Positions 59,582-64,000 of a DNA stretch of 64,000 nucleotides are shown here, piece after piece. Within the stretch, counting starts at the first letter, position 1. Each line of letters starts with the position of its first letter. Under the pieces are notes generated by a model that worked only from the letters and a program-made list of their open reading frames with translations, was not told the origin of the DNA and made no database searches. A program made the translations under genes and the position numbers. The stretch is from Neofusicoccum parvum. Taxonomy: Eukaryota > Ascomycota > Dothideomycetes > Botryosphaeriales > Botryosphaeriaceae. Location: the NCBI GenBank assembly GCA_020912385.1, contig CP087222.1, positions 806,001 through 870,000 on the forward strand. The letters are read 5' to 3'.

Positions 59582-61255
59582 TCAAACCCGGTCTGCCGGT
59601 GCATGTCCGTTGCCACCTGAGCCTGGGGCTCCAGAATCCCCCGCTGCACCTTCGTTTCCACTCTCCGGGCCGTTGTTGGCAGCGTCGGAGCTCCAGAACT
59701 TCTCGAGCATCTCCCACCACGTCCCGTTGTCCATGTGCTCGTCTTGGAGTTGAGCTTTGGCTATCGCCTTTTGAAGAGGCGAGACTTCTAGTGTTTCCAG
59801 GATCCACTGGCTGACGTGAGCCCGGATGCTCGGCCAACGTGGCTGCAGGCTTGCCAAATCGCTCTCGCTCCTGGGCCGACGGGCTTGTGCCATGGCCTCC
59901 GGAGGCACGAGATGTTGCGGTCTGTACTCGGTGGGCGCGGAGGACCGCCGCATTTCCAGGATTTCTCTGTTCCCCAGGATTTCAGGCTGCTCCAGACGGT
60001 ATTTTTGGAGCGCCTCCTGTATTTCACCCGCCGGCTTCGACTCTGCAATTATTTCGTTGGTTGATTGCAGCGTAGGAGTAGCCCGAGCCTTGGGAAGTGT
60101 AACTTTATCCAGACGTGGTGGGACGATCTTGATGTCCTCGATGTCCTCGAGCAAGTCTCCAATGATGTCACCCTCGTTCTTGGTTAATCGCAGCTCCAGG
60201 ACACCGTAGCGTTGCTCCTCCTCGTCGTAGTCCTCCTCGCGCGCGCCCAACTCGTCGTGGGCGTCTTCGACGTCTTGATATAGCCCGAACAAGTGTTCGA
60301 AATCAAGCTTTTTGGCGTTTAGGCACACTTGACGGAGCTCCGTGATAAATCTGGCTTCCGTGTCTCGGGTTTCTGTGCGATGATCTCGGAGCTTCTTCCT
60401 CATGCCCTTCAGGTTGTGGCGTTCAGCCAAGGTTTGTTCCCTCAGCTCCCGATGTTCGTAATGTTGAAGCTGCGTCTCCCTAAGTCTCTCCATGAACTTT
60501 GTGAGACGGGACCCCGTCACTCCTGGTGGAGGGGGAGCAGGTGGTTGAGGCGGCGGTGGAGGTGGTGGGGGAGGCCGCAACCTCTGGGACTGAGTGCGCG
60601 TGGAAGATGGCTGTGGCAGTGGTGGAGGAGGAGGCGGTGGAAGCGGGGGAACTGAAGGTCCTGGCGGCAGAGATTCTCTTCCAGTGGCAAGATCTGAATT
60701 GCATGTTCGGTCTTGAACAGCGGATTCCGAAGGATGTCCCGCAGGTACCACTTTGAACAAATGACGCCCACTCAAGGGATCTTGTTTGGACCTTCCAGCA
60801 GGGCTTGGGCCCTGGAGAACATCCGTTCTCATCTCAGTCTTCAAGGGATCCGGGTCACCCGTGAGAGATAGGTCAATCCTTGGCAGTTCAATCAAGGCAT
60901 TCAACGGTTCAAGACCACTCTTGGGCGACCGGATCAGATTGGGCTCACTTCCGCTCTGGCCAGGCTCAATTCCGTCCTGAAGAGGCTCACTTCCGTTCTG
61001 GCTAGGCCCGCTTCCTTCCCGGCTGGGCTCGACTTCGTCATTGCTGGCGACAGGCTCGTCCGTGGCCGGTTCCTTGGCACCCATCGACCTGGCCGCTCCA
61101 GGACCGAGGCTGGACTGCACACTCCTGGCTTCGTCGTTGCGGGAGCTGTCTAACGGGAGCCGCTGGAGACACTCTGAACTCAAAGAAAGGCTATCTTTGC
61201 GACGCAGGCCGTCATGTCGTCCCGTGTCCTGGTCCAGCTGCGTACCTAGGGGCAT
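59582..61255 (-). CDS. Polyproline and coiled-coil protein (cluster gene D), unknown function
   Basis: A 557-residue single open frame. Residues 1-190 are disordered, with loosely repeated units of the type GSEPLQDG and GSEPNLI at about 80-110. Residues about 200-245 hold two polyproline blocks (PPLPPPPPPPLPQP and PPPPPPPPPQPPAPPPP) like those that bind profilin, SH3 or WW domains. A coiled coil follows from about 250 to 375, with the core motif LELRLTKNEGDIIGDL at 353-368, which shares eight of sixteen positions with gene B. Near 478-492 HVSQWILETLEVSPLQ matches the gene B block RINVWLEEARA in place. The start at 61255 is directly preceded by cccag, a possible acceptor, so a short 5' exon as in gene B may exist; I could not find one with a normal-length intron. 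It is divergent from gene F. Confidence 0.78.
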   Translation of the reverse strand: MPLGTQLDQDTGRHDGLRRKDSLSLSSECLQRLPLDSSRNDEARSVQSSLGPGAARSMGAKEPATDEPVASNDEVEPSREGSGPSQNGSEPLQDGIEPGQSGSEPNLIRSPKSGLEPLNALIELPRIDLSLTGDPDPLKTEMRTDVLQGPSPAGRSKQDPLSGRHLFKVVPAGHPSESAVQDRTCNSDLATGRESLPPGPSVPPLPPPPPPPLPQPSSTRTQSQRLRPPPPPPPPPQPPAPPPPGVTGSRLTKFMERLRETQLQHYEHRELREQTLAERHNLKGMRKKLRDHRTETRDTEARFITELRQVCLNAKKLDFEHLFGLYQDVEDAHDELGAREEDYDEEEQRYGVLELRLTKNEGDIIGDLLEDIEDIKIVPPRLDKVTLPKARATPTLQSTNEIIAESKPAGEIQEALQKYRLEQPEILGNREILEMRRSSAPTEYRPQHLVPPEAMAQARRPRSESDLASLQPRWPSIRAHVSQWILETLEVSPLQKAIAKAQLQDEHMDNGTWWEMLEKFWSSDAANNGPESGNEGAAGDSGAPGSGGNGHAPADRV

Positions 61256-61878
61256 ACCTGGGGAGGTTCATTAGCCACGACAAGACCGTCCACACGGCAA
61301 GCGTCATCTTGCCATAGCTTGTAGGATTCCGCCGAATGGGCGGCAAGTCCGGCCGTCCTGATTCGGACTTGCATGAGGCTTGCGACATGAGAGGAGGGCG
61401 CGCGCATTATTCCACAGCTGATGGCAAACGGTGGGAAGGAAAGTGCCAGGGGTCCACGGCACCAACACCAGCGATGCTTTTAAATACGTGGCTTCAATCC
61501 AGGGGCCGGTTGCAAACGGACTGTCGGTGCAGCCTGGTAGCATGCCGTGTCATGGGTACGTGCGACACACTCCCGGCAGGGATGTTAAAGCGGCGACCCT
61601 CGGTAAGCACGCGGGTCGACCCACCCGGTGCTGCCCATGATGCGGGGGCCGCTGCACCTCCTCGCGCGTTCATGCGGGCGTTGATTGACCCATGAAGACG
61701 ACTATCTACCGTAGGATCAGCAGTTCTGCAATGGCAGATGGATGGCAAATCAACTCTGGTCTAGTGCGGCTCTGCGAACCCACCTCTGAGCAACTCGCCG
61801 GCCGTGAGGGGTATATAGCTTGTGCGGAAGCTGCCTCGCACTCCCCGAGCACTGAGATCAACGATCCGACAAGCGGCC
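61256..61878. promoter_or_regulatory. Shared divergent promoter, cluster genes D and F
   Basis: 623 bp between the start codons of the coiled-coil gene D (minus) and DUF6590 gene F (plus). A TATATA at 61812-61817 lies 62 bp before the gene F ATG. On the minus strand a tatttaaaa stretch near 61478-61486 may serve gene D. It might also contain a short first exon of gene D. Confidence 0.6.
61812..61817 (+). promoter_or_regulatory. TATA box of cluster gene F
   Basis: TATATA within ggggtatatagc, 62 bp upstream of the start codon at 61879. The position and sequence fit a core promoter with a short leader. Confidence 0.55.
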
Positions 61879-62948
61879 ATGGCTTCCACCAGCGGCCCTG
61901 CCGCGGATCCCGCCGGGGCCTGGGTTTGGAGCGCTGAGGCCGGAGACTATTACAGGCAGGTGTGGGATGGCGGTGTGTTCCCGATGGTTCCGTTGCCGGA
62001 GGACCATTTAATGCTGACGGTTGCAGAAAACTGGAACACGTATTGGTCGCAGCAGTCAGTGGCCTCTGATAGCACGAGCGACAGTCGGTGGCCTGCGACG
62101 GACTGAACAAGCTGCAGGACTCAACAACCAAACCCTGCCAGGCGTGACTCCTTTGCAAACTCCCTTCCATCAGGTATGAGCGCGACACCGCCTGCTTCGT
62201 TGCCATCGCTGAGAGATTGCCAGAGCTACCGGCAGAAGCAATCCAAGGAGACCCAGTCGCAGCGCAGGGTGACGTCGAACCCTTGGATCCCAGTCTGTAA
62301 ACTTGCACCTCATGCGGTGAAACACCACCAACCTTTCTGCAGGCTACATGGTTCAATGCCAACCTCGGAGATTCTTTGAGACAGGCCGCGTACGCACAGC
62401 GCTTGTTCTAGAAAGGTTACGTCCGCTAATGCAAGCAAGATGTTTTCTGTCCTCTTTACCGAGCCTCTGGGGGCAACGGCACCAAACACGCCTGTGGACA
62501 ATGTCTCTACGGTCAAGTTTGGGGAACAGGTCTACAGCAACATCCGGCGGTTCATTGTGGTGAAGGAACAACGGGGGTTCTGCTATGCCTGGTACGTTCG
62601 TCTTGTGACCAACCAGATGCAGCAGCTCCTAATCCCGTCTCAACCAGTCCCGTGTCTACGTACGGGGGCCGTGGAACGGGGAAAGGCGGATTGAATCCAC
62701 GGACACATGCGATCGTTCACACCACCACCTCTTCACCCCAATACGTCCATGGAGAGCGAGAGTTAGAGAAGACGCCGATTGCAATTATTGCCGCCGATGA
62801 AAGGATTTCTTTGACCGCCGCTTCCCGCATCAATTTCGCCATTCATCACCCCATTCAACACAACGTCAAGGTCAAGAACCTTGGGGTGGTGCACCCAGAC
62901 TGCATACTAAATTTGATCTCCTGCGCCCGAATGGAATCAGGCTGGTAA
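61879..62948 (+). CDS. DUF6590 domain protein (cluster gene F)
   Basis: A fungal protein of unknown function with a DUF6590 domain. Five exons are proposed: 61879-62054, 62118-62173, 62343-62389, 62440-62591 and 62648-62948, giving 243 residues. The N-terminus is PAGAWVWSAEAGDYYRQVW, of the same kind as genes A and C. The domain runs RFFETGRMFSVLFTEP, then GEQVYSNIRRFIVVKEQRGFCYACPVSTYGGRG, and ends SRINFAIHHPIQHNVK. Introns 2 and 4 fall at the same residue and phase as the two introns of gene A. Intron 1 (63 bp, GTCAGT donor) removes an in-frame TGA at 62104; if it is not spliced, the gene is broken there. It ends GCAG and its length is a multiple of three. The protein is shorter than gene A because it lacks the Ser/Pro tail. 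Confidence 0.75.
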
Positions 62949-64000
62949 AGACTGCTTTTCGAAATATACGTGGAGAATTAAATTGCCCTGTCACCAAATA
63001 CGTTTGAAGATCATTACGGGCATCTCATTATCTCCTTGATTGCGGACAAATCTCTTTGGGCTTGTGCCTGAGACCTTCTCATACGATGACATGACTCTTT
63101 TTTTCTTTTTATCCTAGCTTTTGATTCACTGACGCTCTTTGATTTTTTTCTATTTTTCCAGTTCCAACCATTCAAAGCACTCTGTCCGCAGCACAGAAGC
63201 ATACTTAAAGTATCGAACTCTCATAATTGCTGGATCTCTGTACCCATGCACCGGTCTACTGGACATTATATCACATTGATCAATGATATGCAGTTATGCC
63301 TCGCTACACTGGCTCAGCCGAAGCGTATATTGCTACTAATTCTGGTACACTCTTCAGGACAGAGCTACATCAATGAACCAACATATATCTCTTTCTAATA
63401 AATGACATTGGTTAAGGAAAACTCATACAAATTCATTTACTCCTTGACACCTTACAGGCGGCTAACCCAACCCGCACCTTGATCTTTCGCCCCAAATTTA
63501 GTGACAGTTCATGCTTCTTTTTTTGATGATACGAAAAACTCCTATGATTGATATCACCATGCCAAACACGTCGGTCAGAATAAGTACCGTAATAGCGATC
63601 CGGAATGTTGAGCGTTGAAGGCACCTCCGTCCATCGCCAGAAACGCCTCGGCTCAGCGTTCTCGAAAGCATCTGCAAAAATTTGCAATAACTTAGCCCAG
63701 AACTTGTCAGGCTCAATGCCGTGGCCTCTTAATCCCATATTCTGCTTTGCTGCACTTCTATCCACCAGGGATCTTGTCTCTTTGGCATGTTTTTCGAGCC
63801 AATCACTACACTTCTGGTTCAACCTTGGAAGTAGAATAGCCAGCGTATGTAGGTTTCGTCCACTAGCTCTTCAGGCAGCACCCTAAATAAACAAGGGTGA
63901 GAGCAGACTTCAAGAGGGAAGAAGGGATTGGGCATACTTGCTGAAGTCGGAGTGCCGTTCAAGTGACAGAAAACTTGCAAAGTGAAAGATTGAAATCCTT
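62949..64000. other. AT-rich end of window with one doubtful ORF
   Basis: About 1 kb of AT-rich sequence with T-rich runs near 63105-63150. On the minus strand, 63433-63867 has an open frame of about 145 codons reading LHTLAILLPRLNQKCSDWLEKHAKE ... RFWRWTEVPSTLNIPDRYYGTYSDRR. It has no ATG at its upstream end. It might be the last exon of a gene starting beyond the window, or a fragment. I recognise no family. Confidence 0.3.

Overview
The window is nuclear DNA of a filamentous ascomycete (Pezizomycotina). Genes carry short GT-AG introns, mostly 45-120 bp, with branch-point-like CTRAY motifs. The gene content is typically fungal: sconB/Met30, Atg17, an RTA1-like protein, the 9.5 kDa subunit of complex I, a myosin II heavy chain and a DUF6590 family. 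A Dothideomycete-like lineage is a guess from memory of similar gene content, not something the sequence proves.

Region 1 (about 0.1-35.3 kb) is a conserved core. In order it holds Cu/Zn superoxide dismutase (-), transaldolase (-), an RTA1-like membrane protein (+), RIO1 kinase (+), ATG17 (-), the F-box/WD40 protein sconB (+), a short-chain dehydrogenase (-), a Red1-like zinc-finger protein (-), myosin II heavy chain (+), a BTB protein (+), the complex I 9.5 kDa subunit (-) and the oligosaccharyltransferase subunit WBP1 (+). I resolved exon boundaries for these genes, and the reading frame and total length agree with the families in each case. ATG17/sconB, Red1-like/myosin and NUXM/WBP1 are divergent pairs.

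Region 2 (about 35.3-48.4 kb) is almost empty of recognisable genes. It begins GC-rich, with one uncertain ORF at 36.3 kb and one small cysteine-rich gene at 42.4 kb. From about 46 kb it becomes AT-rich and decayed-looking, with a 26-base poly-C tract and an 18-base poly-A tract.

Region 3 (about 48.4-52.4 kb) holds an intronless acyltransferase-3 gene at the edge of the AT-rich block, then the conserved nucleolar helicase DBP9.

Region 4 (about 52.9-63 kb) is an accessory cluster of five lineage-type genes and the most interesting part of the window. Two divergent pairs each join a DUF6590 gene to a coiled-coil gene. The pairs lie in mirror-image order: DUF6590 < > coiled-coil, then coiled-coil < > DUF6590. 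Between them is a third kind of gene that has the same tryptophan/tyrosine-rich N-terminus as the DUF6590 proteins but ends in a different, SH3-like-looking domain. Introns in the two DUF6590 genes fall at matching positions, and the two coiled-coil proteins share a core motif, so the pairs look like an inverted duplication of a two-gene module. Its function is unknown. The window ends in AT-rich sequence with one doubtful ORF.
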